DNA of 64,000 bases from Terasakiispira papahanaumokuakeensis (GCF_001709345.1 NZ_MDTQ01000001.1:2517202-2581201); one strand, 5' to 3'; shown: positions 1 through 10,173, counted from the stretch's first letter. Notes: generated by a model not told the origin, from the letters alone. Numbers and translations: made by a program.

Positions 1-10
1 ACGGATAAAA

Positions 11-44
11 ACAACCCCCGGATGGTGATCCATACGGGGGTTGT
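11..44 (-). terminator. Rho-independent terminator
   Basis: ACAACCCCC at 11-19 pairs with GGGGGTTGT at 36-44. Read on the minus strand the stem is followed by a run of T. It lies about 50 bases past the response regulator stop codon and probably ends that transcript. Confidence 0.8.
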
Positions 45-92
45 CTAGTGTCCGCTTTTGGCCGTCGTCTATTCACTTGTGTCTTTCAGTGA

Positions 93-755
93 TTAGCTTT
101 CGACTTTAGGTGGTTCAACTTCCAGGCGCTGAGCTGCAATGACCGCTTGAGTCCGGGAATGCACATTCAGCTTACGCAGAATAGCCGTCACGTGAGCCTT
201 GATCGTCGCTTCTGAAACATTCAATTCATACGCAATCTGTTTGTTGAGCAAACCTTCAGTTAACATGCTCAACACCCTAAACTGCTGTGGTGTCAGTGAG
301 GTCAGAGCCTCAGCAAAACGGGCTTCCTCTTCAGAAATGGCCTCCATATTGTCAGCCATCGCCGGGGGGAGCCAGATTTCACCATCCAGGACTTCACTGA
401 TCGCTTCTGCGATCATTTCCAGCGAGGATGATTTGGGAATAAAACCAGACGCCCCATAATCAATCGCACGGCGCACAACACTCGGCTCTTCACTCCCGGA
501 CACCACAACAACGGGAATACCCGGAGATTGGCCTCGCAAAAAGACTAAGCCAGAAAAGCCATGCGCGCCCGGCATATGCAAATCCAGCAAAATAAGATCA
601 GCATCCGCATGCTCCTGAGCGACCTGCTGTACCCCCTCTAGAGTATCGGCTTCTACAATCTCAACCGATGAAACGGCTTGATGAACAGCTTGTTGTAAGG
701 CTGCACGAAATAACGGGTGATCGTCAGCAATGATAATTTTTTGGCGCAGTGCCAT
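93..755 (-). CDS. NarL/FixJ-family response regulator next to acs (CrbR/ErdR-like)
   Basis: A DNA-binding response regulator of about 220 residues. The N-terminal receiver domain shows the acidic pair in IIIADDHPLF, the phospho-acceptor Asp in LILLDLHMPG and the Lys in GFIPKSS. The C-terminal LuxR-type helix-turn-helix shows LTPQQFRVL and NKQIAYELNVSEATIKAH. The ATG at 755 is preferred because GGAGG lies eight bases upstream; a longer reading from 770 would start on a TTG inside that site. It is on the same strand as acs, downstream of it. In Vibrio and Pseudomonas, CrbR/ErdR-type regulators control acetyl-CoA synthetase, so control of acs is a reasonable inference. The partner kinase CrbS is not in the window. 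Confidence 0.85.
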   Translation of the reverse strand: MALRQKIIIADDHPLFRAALQQAVHQAVSSVEIVEADTLEGVQQVAQEHADADLILLDLHMPGAHGFSGLVFLRGQSPGIPVVVVSGSEEPSVVRRAIDYGASGFIPKSSSLEMIAEAISEVLDGEIWLPPAMADNMEAISEEEARFAEALTSLTPQQFRVLSMLTEGLLNKQIAYELNVSEATIKAHVTAILRKLNVHSRTQAVIAAQRLEVEPPKVES

Positions 756-964
756 CGGGTTATCCTCCAAGTCCCTGCATGGGGCCCGATGCCCCTATCT
801 CGTCAAGCATGCCAGAAAGCGCCTGTCGCGAAAAGGTTTCGCACTGTAACTCTAGATCACTCAACGTCATCAAACCTCCTTTTAGTTTTGAGTCAGGTCG
901 GAATTAAGAGCATTAAACCCCGCCATTACGGCTTATCGACGAAGATCACCATAGCTCAAGCCTA

Positions 965-1002
965 AAACAAAAAACCAGGCCTTAGCGATAGCTAAAGCCT
1001 GG
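965..1002 (-). terminator. acs terminator
   Basis: CCAGGCCTTAGC at 975-986 pairs almost fully with GCTAAAGCCTGG at 991-1002. A T-rich tract follows on the minus strand, about 50 bases after the acs stop. Confidence 0.85.
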
Positions 1003-1050
1003 GTGACATCTGTCACGACAGGGTGACTGACCCTAAAATCAACTTAAATG

Positions 1051-3000
1051 TTATCGATTCAAGCGCTGATCAATCAGCTCATCGACCACAGAAGGATCAG
1101 CTAACGTTGAAGTATCGCCCAGACCATCGGTCTCATTGGCGGCAATCTTACGCAGAATGCGGCGCATGATTTTGCCTGAACGCGTTTTCGGAAGGCCCGG
1201 CGTAAACTGCACCAAATCCGGTGAGGCAATCGGGCCAATCTCTTTGCGTACCCATTTCACCAATTCTTTTTGCAGATCTTCTTCCGGTTCATAGCCATCG
1301 GCCAGAATCACGTAGACATAAATCCCCTGACCTTTGATATCGTGCGGGAAGCCGACCACCGCCGCTTCGGCAACCGCTGGGTGAGCCACCATGGCCGACT
1401 CAATCTCAGCGGTCCCCATTCGGTGGCCAGAGACATTCAATACATCGTCTACACGGCCGGTGATCCAGTAATAACCATCATCGTCACGACGACAGCCGTC
1501 ACCAGTAAAATACATGCCTTTGTAAGTAGAGAAGTAGGTCTGTACAAACCGGTCATGATCTCCCCAAATAGAGCGGCCTTGGCCTGGCCATGAATCCAGC
1601 AGCACCAAGTTACCTTCAGTTGCCCCTTCAAGAATATGGCCTTCGTTATCCACCAACGCAGGTTGGACACCAAAGAAAGGCAAGGTCGCAGAGCCAGGTT
1701 TTTGAGCAATCGCACCGGGCAGTGGAGCAATCAGAATGCCTCCGGTTTCAGTCTGCCACCAGGTATCCACAATCGGGCAACGGCCATTGCCGATCACACG
1801 GTGGAACCATTCCCACGCTTCTGGGTTAATCGGCTCACCCACAGAGCCCAGAATCCTCAGGCTATCGCGTTTGGAGCTGTCCATGACATGCTCGCCCTGA
1901 GCCATCAAGGCACGCACCGCCGTTGGCGCCGTATACAGAATTGAGACCTGATGCTTGTCACATACTTCACCCATCCGGCCCGAGGTCGGATAACTGGGCA
2001 CACCCTCGAACATGAGGGTGGTCGCACCATTGGCCAGCGGCCCATAAACAATATAGCTATGGCCAGTGATCCAGCCGACATCGGCGGTACACCAATACAC
2101 TTCACCGGGCTTGTAATCGAAAACGTATTGATGAGTCATAGCCGCATAGACCAAGTAACCGCCCGTCGTATGCTTCAACCCTTTAGGCGCGCCCGTAGAG
2201 CCCGAGGTATACAAGATGAACAGCGGGTCTTCTGCGTTCATTTCTTCGGCTGGGCACTCATCACTGACGCCCGCAATCGCATCGTGATACCAAACATCAC
2301 GGTGATCGTGCCAATCGATATCGCCACCGGTTCGCTTGAGTACAATCACCTTTTCAACCGTTTTGACTTCGGGATTCGCCAAGGCTTCATCAACGTTTTC
2401 CTTCAGCGGAATACGCTTACCTCCTCGCAACCCTTCATCGGAAGTAATCACAATGTTGGAATTGGAGTTCACAATACGGCTGCCAATGGCATCCGGTGAA
2501 AAGCCACCGAAGACGACCGAGTGCACAGCCCCTATGCGCGCGCAGGCCAGCATAGCAACAGCGGCTTCAGGCACCATCGGCATATAGAGCGTGATGACAT
2601 CGCCTTTTTTTGCGCCGAGTTTTTTCAAGCCATTGGCAAACTGGCACACTTCACGATGCAGCTCGCGGTAAGTGATTTTACGATCTTCATTGGGATCATC
2701 GCCTTCCCAAATAATTGCAACTTCATCCCCACGCTCCGCCAAATGACGATCCAAGCAGTTATAAGCGGCATTCAAAGTGCCATCTTCGAACCAGCGGATA
2801 TCAACATTATGGGGGTCATAACTGGTGTGCTTGACTTTGTTGTAGGGCTTAAACCAATCAAGGCGTTTACCTTGCTCGCCCCAGAATCCTTCTGGATCAT
2901 CAATAGACTGCTGATACATTTGCTCATAACGCGCTTGGTCAATCCAGGCCTTAGCCGCTAGATCCGGGTTTACCGGGTACACCTTGTCTTGTTCACTCAT
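1051..3000 (-). CDS. acs: Acetyl-coenzyme A synthetase
   Basis: AMP-forming acetyl-CoA synthetase of 649 residues, the family's normal length. It converts acetate, ATP and CoA to acetyl-CoA in the cytoplasm. The phosphate-binding loop [11 protein letters not shown] is near residue 265. The C-terminal [11 protein letters not shown] carries the lysine that is acetylated to switch the enzyme off in relatives. WWQTETGG and the YFTGDG region are also present. Start at 3000 gives the expected [10 protein letters not shown] opening. It is followed by its own terminator and then a same-strand response regulator likely to control it. The 288-base upstream gap holds no gene; it is AT-rich around 3180-3230 and probably holds the promoter. 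Confidence 0.97.
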   Translation of the reverse strand: MSEQDKVYPVNPDLAAKAWIDQARYEQMYQQSIDDPEGFWGEQGKRLDWFKPYNKVKHTSYDPHNVDIRWFEDGTLNAAYNCLDRHLAERGDEVAIIWEGDDPNEDRKITYRELHREVCQFANGLKKLGAKKGDVITLYMPMVPEAAVAMLACARIGAVHSVVFGGFSPDAIGSRIVNSNSNIVITSDEGLRGGKRIPLKENVDEALANPEVKTVEKVIVLKRTGGDIDWHDHRDVWYHDAIAGVSDECPAEEMNAEDPLFILYTSGSTGAPKGLKHTTGGYLVYAAMTHQYVFDYKPGEVYWCTADVGWITGHSYIVYGPLANGATTLMFEGVPSYPTSGRMGEVCDKHQVSILYTAPTAVRALMAQGEHVMDSSKRDSLRILGSVGEPINPEAWEWFHRVIGNGRCPIVDTWWQTETGGILIAPLPGAIAQKPGSATLPFFGVQPALVDNEGHILEGATEGNLVLLDSWPGQGRSIWGDHDRFVQTYFSTYKGMYFTGDGCRRDDDGYYWITGRVDDVLNVSGHRMGTAEIESAMVAHPAVAEAAVVGFPHDIKGQGIYVYVILADGYEPEEDLQKELVKWVRKEIGPIASPDLVQFTPGLPKTRSGKIMRRILRKIAANETDGLGDTSTLADPSVVDELIDQRLNR

Positions 3001-3288
3001 CAGTCTCAGCCCCTATATCTGTAATGACGTCCTTGCAGTGCTCATCGCAGCTGGCAAGTCCTGTAAGTTAAGGAAGTGCCGGTGAATATTATTGTTGTCA
3101 GTGCACAAGCAATTCATCGCTTACGCAGATGCGAACATGTTACTTTCAGTTATACCGAGCCAAGCAGCGCGACAATATTAGACCTTGGTATTAACAAAAA
3201 ACCCTTAAAAATCAATATGATAAACAAATCAAAATCAAGTGACTCCCAAGTCATTCGCCTTTGGTCTCACGCTTTTACCCTATCCTTG

Positions 3289-3924
3289 TCACGACTCCTG
3301 ACGAACAAAGCGCAAGGGCTGACGGCAGACACGACATACATAAACCTGTCCTTGGCCCATGCGACGATGCCGGATAATCGTCAATGCATGTTCACGATCC
3401 TGACACTGACAAGCATAGATAAAGCTTTGACGTGCTGCCTTTTTAACATCAAAACCATGGCGAGTTTTAGGGATACAACCGAGTACATCACGCATGATCG
3501 ACTGCCATTCCCCGCCATGAGGACGAATACGGCGACCAAACAAGGCATAGGCCAATAAGTGGGCGACTTCATGAGGAACAACCTCATCAACAAAGGGCTG
3601 GCCATTCTCTAAAAGCAGTTGACGATTAAACCGTAATCGCTGCCGCCCGGGTTCAGCCACGCCCGCATGACCGCCACGCAGCTTAAAGCTGACTTCAGGA
3701 CGTGGAAAATGGCGCAGGAAATAACGCTCAGCTTGGTCATAACAAGCTTGAACACAAACACGCACCTGCCATTCCCATTGCGCCGGGGTGAGCGATTGAT
3801 CCGGACTAGCTGCCGAATTCGCGCCCTGGATCAGGGACTGATCATTCGATGGTGAGAAATCCAACACAAAACCTCTTATCTTCTGGCACAATGCCATCAT
3901 CGATAGGCTGATGGCTCCTGACAT
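3289..3924 (-). CDS. sprT: SprT-family zinc metalloprotease-like protein
   Basis: SprT-like protein of 211 residues. The zincin motif HEVAHLLAY is near residue 122, with a later His in PHGGEW. A C-terminal zinc ribbon is formed by the Cys residues of YACQCQDREH and VYVCRVCRQPL. SprT in Escherichia coli is of poorly defined function; eukaryotic relatives (Spartan) cleave DNA-protein crosslinks. The N-terminal 40 residues are variable, and a start at the internal ATG (MALCQK) is possible because no clear ribosome binding site precedes 3924. The upstream spacer carries a 17-bp tandem duplication. Confidence 0.88.
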   Translation of the reverse strand: MSGAISLSMMALCQKIRGFVLDFSPSNDQSLIQGANSAASPDQSLTPAQWEWQVRVCVQACYDQAERYFLRHFPRPEVSFKLRGGHAGVAEPGRQRLRFNRQLLLENGQPFVDEVVPHEVAHLLAYALFGRRIRPHGGEWQSIMRDVLGCIPKTRHGFDVKKAARQSFIYACQCQDREHALTIIRHRRMGQGQVYVCRVCRQPLRFVRQES

Positions 3925-3930
3925 GACAGC

Positions 3931-3970
3931 GCCCTGTTTTTAAAAAAGCCCTGTTTTTAAAAAAGCTCTG
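3931..3970. repeat. 17-bp tandem duplication
   Basis: GCCCTGTTTTTAAAAAA occurs exactly twice, at 3931-3947 and 3948-3964, and a third partial unit GCTCTG follows. It lies between the divergent sprT and YecA-type genes, so it could alter promoter spacing. Confidence 0.9.
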
Positions 3971-4070
3971 TAGTTAAAGGAGCCGGACTGGCCTAACCGT
4001 AAATTCAAATCCCGGAGACATTCCGGAATATTCAGCAATAAAGCTGTTCATGCCAAGTAACGAGAATATC

Positions 4071-4769
4071 ATGAGCGACGCACCCCTGCCTTTACAGCCC
4101 CTTGATGACGAAGCCTTCAATCGCCTGGCCGAACAGCTGGCGGCCATCACAGGGGTTGAAGATGAACATGACCTCACCACTGATGTGATGGCGGCCCATG
4201 GTTTTATGGTGGCCGAGGCACTGCAGCCGGCACCTCTGGAGCGCACCGCACTTCTGCCAGCACTGCTTGAAGAAACGGACGATATTCCAGAAGCCCAGCA
4301 AATCGCCTTGTGTGATGTGTTACTGCAGTTTGCAGAACGTGCACGACAAGCTTTTTATCTGGGGCATAGTATCGAGCTGCCTTTTGATTTGAACTGGGAA
4401 GCAGGCAGTGAAGCCGATATCGGTGATTGGAGCGCGGGCTTCATGCAAGCTGTTTTTCATGATGAAGCCCGCTGGTTCGGTGCTGTCAATGAACAAAGCA
4501 CTGAAAATGAGCAAAGAGCACAACAGGTTGCTGAACTGTTATTACCCATCATGGCCCTCTCAGGCCTATTTGAAGATGAAGAAGAACTGGCCGAAGTGAG
4601 TGATGATCCAGACCTACTGAATCAGTTCACAGAACAACTGCCAGAACTCCTGGTTGATCTCTTCTGTCAGCTCAATGCCCCTGAAGACAAACCCGCGCCC
4701 AATAAAGCTCCAGGCAAAGGGCCCGGTAAGGGACAGCGACGCAGTGGACAACGCCAGAAGCGCAAATAA
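4071..4769 (+). CDS. YecA/YgfB family (UPF0149) protein
   Basis: An acidic protein of about 232 residues resembling the UPF0149 family, with a helical core (LDDEAFNRLAEQLAAI, LPFDLNWEAG, DWSAGFMQAV). The C-terminal tail is very basic (GKGPGKGQRRSGQRQKRK), so charge is strongly polarised along the chain. No SEC-C zinc motif is seen. The molecular function of the family is not established. I prefer the ATG at 4071 over 4050 because it matches the usual start of relatives; neither has a strong Shine-Dalgarno sequence. It is convergent with the phospholipase D gene, eight bases away. Confidence 0.8.
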   Translation: MSDAPLPLQPLDDEAFNRLAEQLAAITGVEDEHDLTTDVMAAHGFMVAEALQPAPLERTALLPALLEETDDIPEAQQIALCDVLLQFAERARQAFYLGHSIELPFDLNWEAGSEADIGDWSAGFMQAVFHDEARWFGAVNEQSTENEQRAQQVAELLLPIMALSGLFEDEEELAEVSDDPDLLNQFTEQLPELLVDLFCQLNAPEDKPAPNKAPGKGPGKGQRRSGQRQKRK

Positions 4770-4777
4770 CTCACCCT

Positions 4778-5899
4778 CTAGTGCAACTTCATCATTAAAC
4801 CATTGACCCACCCCCAAAAGGCTTGCTGGATCTTTTGCCAGCGGGAACGCTGAGCCCAGCGTTGTGGGTCAATGGCTTGGCCTTGATCAAACCCGGATTG
4901 GAACCACTCGGTGACCGGCCAGGCCGCATCCGCCCCTTCCAGTTCTTGATTCGCTTCGCGATTCCAGCGCAACCCCCAGTGATCAAAATTACAAGAGCCC
5001 ACAGAGACCCAATCATCGACACGGCTGACCTTAGCATGAATAAAACGTGGCTGATATTCATAGATACGCACCCCATTGGCCAGTAAGCGCTGATAAAACT
5101 GCTGGCCCGCTAGGCGTATCCAAGGATGGTCATGATGCGGCCCTGGCAACAGCAGGCGAACATCAACACCACGCTGCGCCGCCGCGATCAAAGCCCGTCG
5201 AATCGGCCGAGTGGGCACAAAATAAGGGGTTGCGATCCAAGCTCGATGCTGCGCATGACGCAAACGGTACAGCAAAGAATGCTTCACCACTTGTAAATAC
5301 ACCCCTTGAGCATGGACCACACGACCTTTCAGTCGATGCTCACTCATCTCGCCTTGGCACGAGCGAGGATCAGGGAGCACGACATCCGGCGCCCGCGCCT
5401 GCCGCCAGCTACGCCAAAATAGCGTTTGCCAATCCCCCACACAGTCGCCCTGAATTTCCATGGCGACTTCGTGCCAGGGCACCTCACCAGTTTCAAACTC
5501 ATCGGCCCAACCAAAACCACCGACAAAAGCGGTATGCCCATCCACCACAATCAATTTACGATGATCTCGGACCAAATTCCGGCCCAGCTTGTGCCAACGC
5601 AAGGGGTTAAACCAGCCCAGATCGACGCCAGCCTCCACTAAGCGCCGGCGATCGGCATCATTCAAGGCCGCAGAGCCGTAGCTGTCGAGCAATAGCAATA
5701 CCTGCACGCCCCGCTGCGCAGCCGCAATTAATACAGGAATCACCCGATTGCAAACCTGCCCAGACTCCATCAAGTACAGCTCAATCAGCACATAATGCTC
5801 AGCACGCTCAATGCGCTGTCTCATTTCGGGCTCATATGCCGTTGCATCAACCCACAAGCGTGCTTGCTGCTGATCTCGCCATGGAAATGGCTTGGCCAC
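4778..5899 (-). CDS. clsB: Phospholipase D-type cardiolipin synthase (ClsB-like)
   Basis: A 373-residue protein with two phospholipase D motifs: HRKLIVVDG in the first half and HAKVSRVDD in the second, each of the HxKxxxxD form. It has no clear N-terminal membrane helices, which separates it from ClsA and favours the shorter ClsB-like type. Such enzymes condense phosphatidylglycerol (or use phosphatidylethanolamine) to make cardiolipin at the membrane. It is divergent from plsB, the first enzyme of phospholipid synthesis, so the pair may share regulation. A general phospholipase D-like transphosphatidylase cannot be excluded. Confidence 0.85.
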   Translation of the reverse strand: MAKPFPWRDQQQARLWVDATAYEPEMRQRIERAEHYVLIELYLMESGQVCNRVIPVLIAAAQRGVQVLLLLDSYGSAALNDADRRRLVEAGVDLGWFNPLRWHKLGRNLVRDHRKLIVVDGHTAFVGGFGWADEFETGEVPWHEVAMEIQGDCVGDWQTLFWRSWRQARAPDVVLPDPRSCQGEMSEHRLKGRVVHAQGVYLQVVKHSLLYRLRHAQHRAWIATPYFVPTRPIRRALIAAAQRGVDVRLLLPGPHHDHPWIRLAGQQFYQRLLANGVRIYEYQPRFIHAKVSRVDDWVSVGSCNFDHWGLRWNREANQELEGADAAWPVTEWFQSGFDQGQAIDPQRWAQRSRWQKIQQAFWGWVNGLMMKLH

Positions 5900-6118
5900 G
5901 TCACCTCCCCAATATTACGGGTTAAACAGTTAAACAATTGTACAATTACGCGACACTGACTAGGCAATGCGACACCCTCCAGTCTTTGGCGGAGTATGCA
6001 TCATGCATGTGTCTTTAATAACCTATTGATCATGACACGAGTTGACATAGACTCGTGAGCCAATGACGCTGCTTAAGGTCAATCATTCATCATCGACGGA
6101 TATGCCATCATCGACTGG

Positions 6119-6124
6119 TATAAT
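6119..6124 (+). promoter_or_regulatory. Probable plsB promoter (-10)
   Basis: TATAAT preceded by TGG gives an extended -10 (TGGTATAAT). It lies about 100 bases before the likely plsB start. No good -35 is visible. The rest of the 5900-6227 gap holds no gene; it has an AT-rich ATTGTACAAT palindrome near 5937 that may serve the divergent cls gene. Confidence 0.5.
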
Positions 6125-6227
6125 GTCATGATGTGCTCTACGGCCGATCGTTAATAACGCCATAGCATCGTTGATCCTCAGTGGATCATATCATCCTACT
6201 TTTATGCCTCTGTCGCGGATACCCTGC

Positions 6228-8729
6228 ATGAGATTGCTGAAAACGCTGCCCAGCCTCGTCACTCGTCCCATCAATCTGTTAATGCGCGGCATTTTGCAGT
6301 TGTGGATTAAACCGCACTGGTCAACCCCTGGCCCAGAGCAGCTCGAACTCGACCCTACCCTTCCGGTACTTTATGTCTTGCCCAGACAGAGCTATACCGA
6401 CCGTCTGGTGTTAGAGCATGTCTGTCGTCAGAAGGGGCTGCCCGATATTCGCCCCTTGGCTTTGGGAGACCACTGGCTCGGCGATAATCTCGTCTATCTA
6501 GAGCGTCCCAGCCGACGCGGTCTATCCCGACGCAGCCCGCGGCTAACTCAAGCTTGGGAAGTCTTGCAAGCACGCCCACAGGATGATCTTCAAGTCGTGC
6601 CCGTCAGTCTATTCTGGGGGCGCGCCCCTGGGCGTGAGCACTCAGTGATGCAGTTGATCACGGTCGATAGCTGGTCGGTCGTCGGTCGACTTCGACGCCT
6701 CTTACGCGTGATTATTCATGGTCGACAACTGTATATGCAGTGGGGCCAGCCATTACGCCTACGTGAAGTACTGGGAGCACAACAGTTGCAGCAGAAGGGC
6801 GCCGCCTACGCGATTAACAAGAGTTCACGTCTGCTGGGGCTGTATTTTCGTCGGGTACGGACTCAAGTGCTGGGCCCCGATTTGTCTCACCGGCGGACAC
6901 TGGTCAAAGGCTTACTACAAAGTCCACGCGTCAAAACCGCGATTGAGACCCAAGTTCAGCAACATGGCATCAGTGAGCAAAAGGCCTATCACCAGGCTGA
7001 GCGTTATGCTTTGGAAATTGCATCGAATGTGTCTTATCCGGTCATTCGGTTACTGGATCGCTTTCTTAACTGGTTGTGGAATCGACTTTATGATGGCGTC
7101 AAGGTCCATCATCTGGAGCGCTTAAAAGATCAGGCCGGCCAACACACGGTGGTCTATGTCCCCTGCCACCGTAGCCATATTGACTATTTACTGCTGTCTT
7201 ATGTGTTGTTTGAACATGGCTTGATGACACCGCATATTGCCGCCGGGATTAATCTCGACATGCCGGTGATCGGGCCGTTGTTGCGTAGAGGCGGCGCTTT
7301 TTTTATGCGCCGTAGCTTCAGAGATAACCCGCTCTACAGCGCCGTATTTAACGAGTACCTCTATACCTTATTCGACCGGGGCCATCCGGTTGAATACTTT
7401 ATCGAAGGGGGCCGCTCACGTACCGGGCGCACGCTCGCTCCGAGACCGGGGATGCTGGCGATGACACTGCGAGCGGCCTTAAGAGGCACACAAAAGCCAT
7501 TGGTAATGGTACCGGTGTATATCGGCTATGAGCATGTGTTAGAGGGCCGCACCTATCTTGGAGAACTTCAAGGCCAAGAAAAGCGCAAAGAATCCCCCTT
7601 AGATCTATTTCGTGTGCTCAATAGCCTGCGCAAGGATTTTGGCCAAGTGAATGTCACTTTTGGCGAACCCTTGCATCTGGAGCGCTTCATGCAGGCCCAT
7701 TACCCGCAATGGCGTCAATACGATAAACATGCCGAGCGCCCAGATTGGCTACAGCAGGCAGTACCAGAGCTTGGGCACGAGTTAGCCGTTAGAATTAACC
7801 AGTCTGCCAGTTTAAATCCTGTGGCATTGGTGGCATTGGCGCTACTGGCCAGCCCGCACCGCGCCTTAGAAGAAAGCGTTTTAGTGGCTCACATGCAAAC
7901 GTTGGTACAACTGCAGCGGCAAGCCCCCCTTAGTCCAGATATTGTGTTGCCAGAAGGCACCGCTGAAGCTTGGCTGAGTAAAGCGGAAAAAATGGACATT
8001 ATCGAACGCGTTGCCCATCCAATGGGCGACATCATCCGCGTCAATGAATCACAGGGTGTTTTACTCACCTGGTACCGCAATAACGTGTTGCACCTATTTG
8101 CGTTACCAGGGCTGATCGCCTATCTCTTCATGAACCAGCGTCAACATAGCCAGGATCGATTACAAACCCAGGTCGAGCTGCTTTATCCAGTACTCCAAAA
8201 TGAGCTTTTTCTGCCGTGGCAGACGGATCAACTGACCCCAGTGGTGCAGCAAATGATTCAAGTCATGTGCAACAACGGCCTGCTCGTGGGGCATGAGCAT
8301 CAACGCTTACGCCGTCCTCCCGGACAAACCCAAGGCATGATGCAACTTCGCTTACTGGGACAATTAGTACAGCCTGCTCTAGAGCGTGGCTATTTGCTAC
8401 TGGCACTGCTCGATCGTGCCGGTTCCAATGTGCTCACCCGCGACATGCTGGTCGAGCAAGCTCAAGCACTGGCTCACCGTTTAGCGATCTTGCAAGGGTT
8501 AAACGCACCCGAGTATTTCGATGCCCGCCTTTTTCGCGGGCTGATTGAGGCGATGATCAAACAACAGCTGCTCAACCAAGATGACACCGGTTACCTAAGT
8601 TATGATGCCCCCTTACGTCGGCTCATTCATGCGGGCCGCAACCTATTTGATCCACGCTTAAGACATAGCATTCTACAGTTAGCGTGGACAACACCAGTCC
8701 CCCACAATTCGGAGACTCAGGCGGATTAA
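6228..8729 (+). CDS. plsB: Glycerol-3-phosphate 1-O-acyltransferase PlsB
   Basis: Membrane-associated enzyme that acylates glycerol-3-phosphate from acyl-CoA or acyl-ACP, the first step of phospholipid synthesis. The acyltransferase motifs are in order: HRSHIDYLL (HX4D), FFMRRSF, FIEGGRSRTGR and VPVYIGYEH. The long C-terminal region typical of PlsB follows. The open frame starts at 6171, but relatives begin close to the MRLLKTLP segment, so I place the start at 6228, giving about 833 residues (807 in E. coli). Residues 1-45 of this reading are hydrophobic. A gene divergent upstream encodes a cardiolipin synthase. An extended -10 element lies upstream. Confidence 0.95.
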   Translation: MRLLKTLPSLVTRPINLLMRGILQLWIKPHWSTPGPEQLELDPTLPVLYVLPRQSYTDRLVLEHVCRQKGLPDIRPLALGDHWLGDNLVYLERPSRRGLSRRSPRLTQAWEVLQARPQDDLQVVPVSLFWGRAPGREHSVMQLITVDSWSVVGRLRRLLRVIIHGRQLYMQWGQPLRLREVLGAQQLQQKGAAYAINKSSRLLGLYFRRVRTQVLGPDLSHRRTLVKGLLQSPRVKTAIETQVQQHGISEQKAYHQAERYALEIASNVSYPVIRLLDRFLNWLWNRLYDGVKVHHLERLKDQAGQHTVVYVPCHRSHIDYLLLSYVLFEHGLMTPHIAAGINLDMPVIGPLLRRGGAFFMRRSFRDNPLYSAVFNEYLYTLFDRGHPVEYFIEGGRSRTGRTLAPRPGMLAMTLRAALRGTQKPLVMVPVYIGYEHVLEGRTYLGELQGQEKRKESPLDLFRVLNSLRKDFGQVNVTFGEPLHLERFMQAHYPQWRQYDKHAERPDWLQQAVPELGHELAVRINQSASLNPVALVALALLASPHRALEESVLVAHMQTLVQLQRQAPLSPDIVLPEGTAEAWLSKAEKMDIIERVAHPMGDIIRVNESQGVLLTWYRNNVLHLFALPGLIAYLFMNQRQHSQDRLQTQVELLYPVLQNELFLPWQTDQLTPVVQQMIQVMCNNGLLVGHEHQRLRRPPGQTQGMMQLRLLGQLVQPALERGYLLLALLDRAGSNVLTRDMLVEQAQALAHRLAILQGLNAPEYFDARLFRGLIEAMIKQQLLNQDDTGYLSYDAPLRRLIHAGRNLFDPRLRHSILQLAWTTPVPHNSETQAD

Positions 8730-8758
8730 ATGATCACGCCTATTTAAGCTCGTTTGTG

Positions 8759-8800
8759 TGAATCCGCTTGCTTGAATCTACTTATTTGAACCCACTTTTC
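8759..8800. repeat. 14-bp degenerate tandem repeat, three copies
   Basis: TGAATCCGCTTGCT, TGAATCTACTTATT and TGAACCCACTTTTC follow each other directly, 30 bases after the plsB stop. The remainder of the 8730-9100 gap is AT-rich and holds no gene that I can support. Confidence 0.75.
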
Positions 8801-9059
8801 GGCTCGGCTTATGTCGGGCCATTTTCTATCCTGCCATACGCCGATCGCGTCATATGGGCTATTCAACGGTGTTCAGCGTGGTTTAGCTGCCACATTCGAT
8901 GAAACGAGGATCTAAACCATAGGTCATATCAACACTTTATATATAATCAGTTCATTAAAAATCATTATAAAGACACTTCACAAGAAGATCTCAACCACAA
9001 ATAAAACTTTTAAACATCTGCTGAGCTATCGCATTAAAACAGTTTAATCGTGATTTATC

Positions 9060-9087
9060 ATTGGATTGCCATTTTTGGCAACCCAAT
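9060..9087 (+). promoter_or_regulatory. Hairpin just before the hydroxylase ribosome binding site
   Basis: ATTGG and TTGCC at 9060-9070 pair with GGCAA and CCAAT at 9077-9087 around an ATTTTT loop. The GGAGAA ribosome binding site begins a few bases later. It could affect translation of the hydroxylase gene; this is inference. Confidence 0.45.
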
Positions 9088-9100
9088 ATGGAGAACGATT

Positions 9101-9826
9101 ATGCTATTAGGATATATTGCGATGATACAAGTCATCGCCTTCACTTTCTTTTTCACATTAGAACGACTCGCCCCTAATCAACATCGCCCACCGTCAGATC
9201 ACTTTAATCAATGGCTTTCTTTCGTCGGCTTATTTGGAGTGATATGGCTTAAGATCATAATACTGGCTTGGACATCGCTTATGCCCTATGGTTTAAATAT
9301 CACATTACCTGGAAAAAACTGGGTGATAGAAGGCGGTATATTCTATCTTATTTACTCGTTTGGTAATTATTGGATGCACCGTATCAAGCATCAAAGTCAA
9401 TGGCTCTGGCACTATGTTCATACCTTCCATCATATGCCACAACATATGGATACTCGCGTCTCATTATTTCGTCACCCAAGTGAGATGTTATTCAACTCTA
9501 TTTATTTAATCACCCTGGGGCAATTAATTTTCAATGTCAGCTTAGAAGCTGCTGCCCTAGCGCTGGTCATTGAAGGGAGTTTAGAAGCCTTTCATCATAG
9601 CAATATTCGGCTGCCTCGAATTTTGAGGCCACTAGGCTATATTATTCAAACACCAGAAATGCACTTGGTTCATCACCAAAGAGGCTGGCATCGATCAAAC
9701 TATAGCCCATTTTTATGGGATACAGTGTTTGGTACAGTGAGCTTTCCTAGCAATGACGAAATGCCAGTTGGCTTTCGACAAAGCCGTCGCATTGGTCCTT
9801 TTTTTCTATTCAAAAACCATAGATAG
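9101..9826 (+). CDS. Fatty acid hydroxylase / sterol desaturase family membrane protein
   Basis: A membrane protein of about 241 residues with the His clusters of the di-iron hydroxylase superfamily: HRIKHQ, HTFHHMPQH and HLVHHQRGWH. Hydrophobic segments lie at the N-terminus and around residues 50-70 and 135-155. Members hydroxylate or desaturate lipids, carotenoids or sterols; the substrate here is unknown. The ATG at 9101 is chosen because GGAGAA lies at the right distance, although the frame is open from a GTG at 9050. The next gene starts eight bases after the stop and is probably co-transcribed. The stretch is AT-richer than its surroundings, which may indicate acquisition. Confidence 0.82.
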   Translation: MLLGYIAMIQVIAFTFFFTLERLAPNQHRPPSDHFNQWLSFVGLFGVIWLKIIILAWTSLMPYGLNITLPGKNWVIEGGIFYLIYSFGNYWMHRIKHQSQWLWHYVHTFHHMPQHMDTRVSLFRHPSEMLFNSIYLITLGQLIFNVSLEAAALALVIEGSLEAFHHSNIRLPRILRPLGYIIQTPEMHLVHHQRGWHRSNYSPFLWDTVFGTVSFPSNDEMPVGFRQSRRIGPFFLFKNHR

Positions 9827-9834
9827 GTGACATC

Positions 9835-10173
9835 ATGAACGCAGCAATGCCGCAACCTCAATATGATGACGATGACATCATGCCTGAAGCGATCAAAGCA
9901 CAACTCGAGTCGATGTTTGATGCCGTCGGCATTGATGAGTTGGAGGCATTGCTGCGCACAAGAATTTCTAGCTACCTCGACTCAAGAACCATCATCAACG
10001 GCCGCCAGCGCAAAGGTAGCTACAAACTGCTTTCGGAAGCCACCGGGGTCAGCGATGCTTATATTTGGCAATTCCATAAGCAGGAAAGAGCCATTTGTAT
10101 TACCAACATGAATTTGCTGGCTCAACACTTCGACATCCGTTATGTCGTTTATAACTTCGAACCTTCCGCCTAA
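9835..10173 (+). CDS. Small helix-turn-helix protein
   Basis: A 112-residue protein with a Cro/XRE-like helix-turn-helix in its second half (SYKLLSEATGVSDAYIWQFHKQER), preceded by an acidic N-terminus (DDDDIMPEAI). AGGTGA lies just before the ATG. It follows the hydroxylase gene by eight bases, so it is likely in the same operon and may be its regulator. I do not recognise a named family. Its phage-repressor style and the PrtN-like gene downstream suggest a phage- or bacteriocin-derived locus, but no structural phage genes are present. Confidence 0.7.
   Translation: MNAAMPQPQYDDDDIMPEAIKAQLESMFDAVGIDELEALLRTRISSYLDSRTIINGRQRKGSYKLLSEATGVSDAYIWQFHKQERAICITNMNLLAQHFDIRYVVYNFEPSA

Noticed and set aside
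1951-2499. Long open frames on the opposite strand inside acs, aceE and aceF
   Set aside because: They are shadows of high-confidence genes, with no ribosome site or familiar protein pattern.
3995-4020. tRNA-like word TTCAAATCC
   Set aside because: No T-arm stem, anticodon arm or acceptor stem can be drawn around it.
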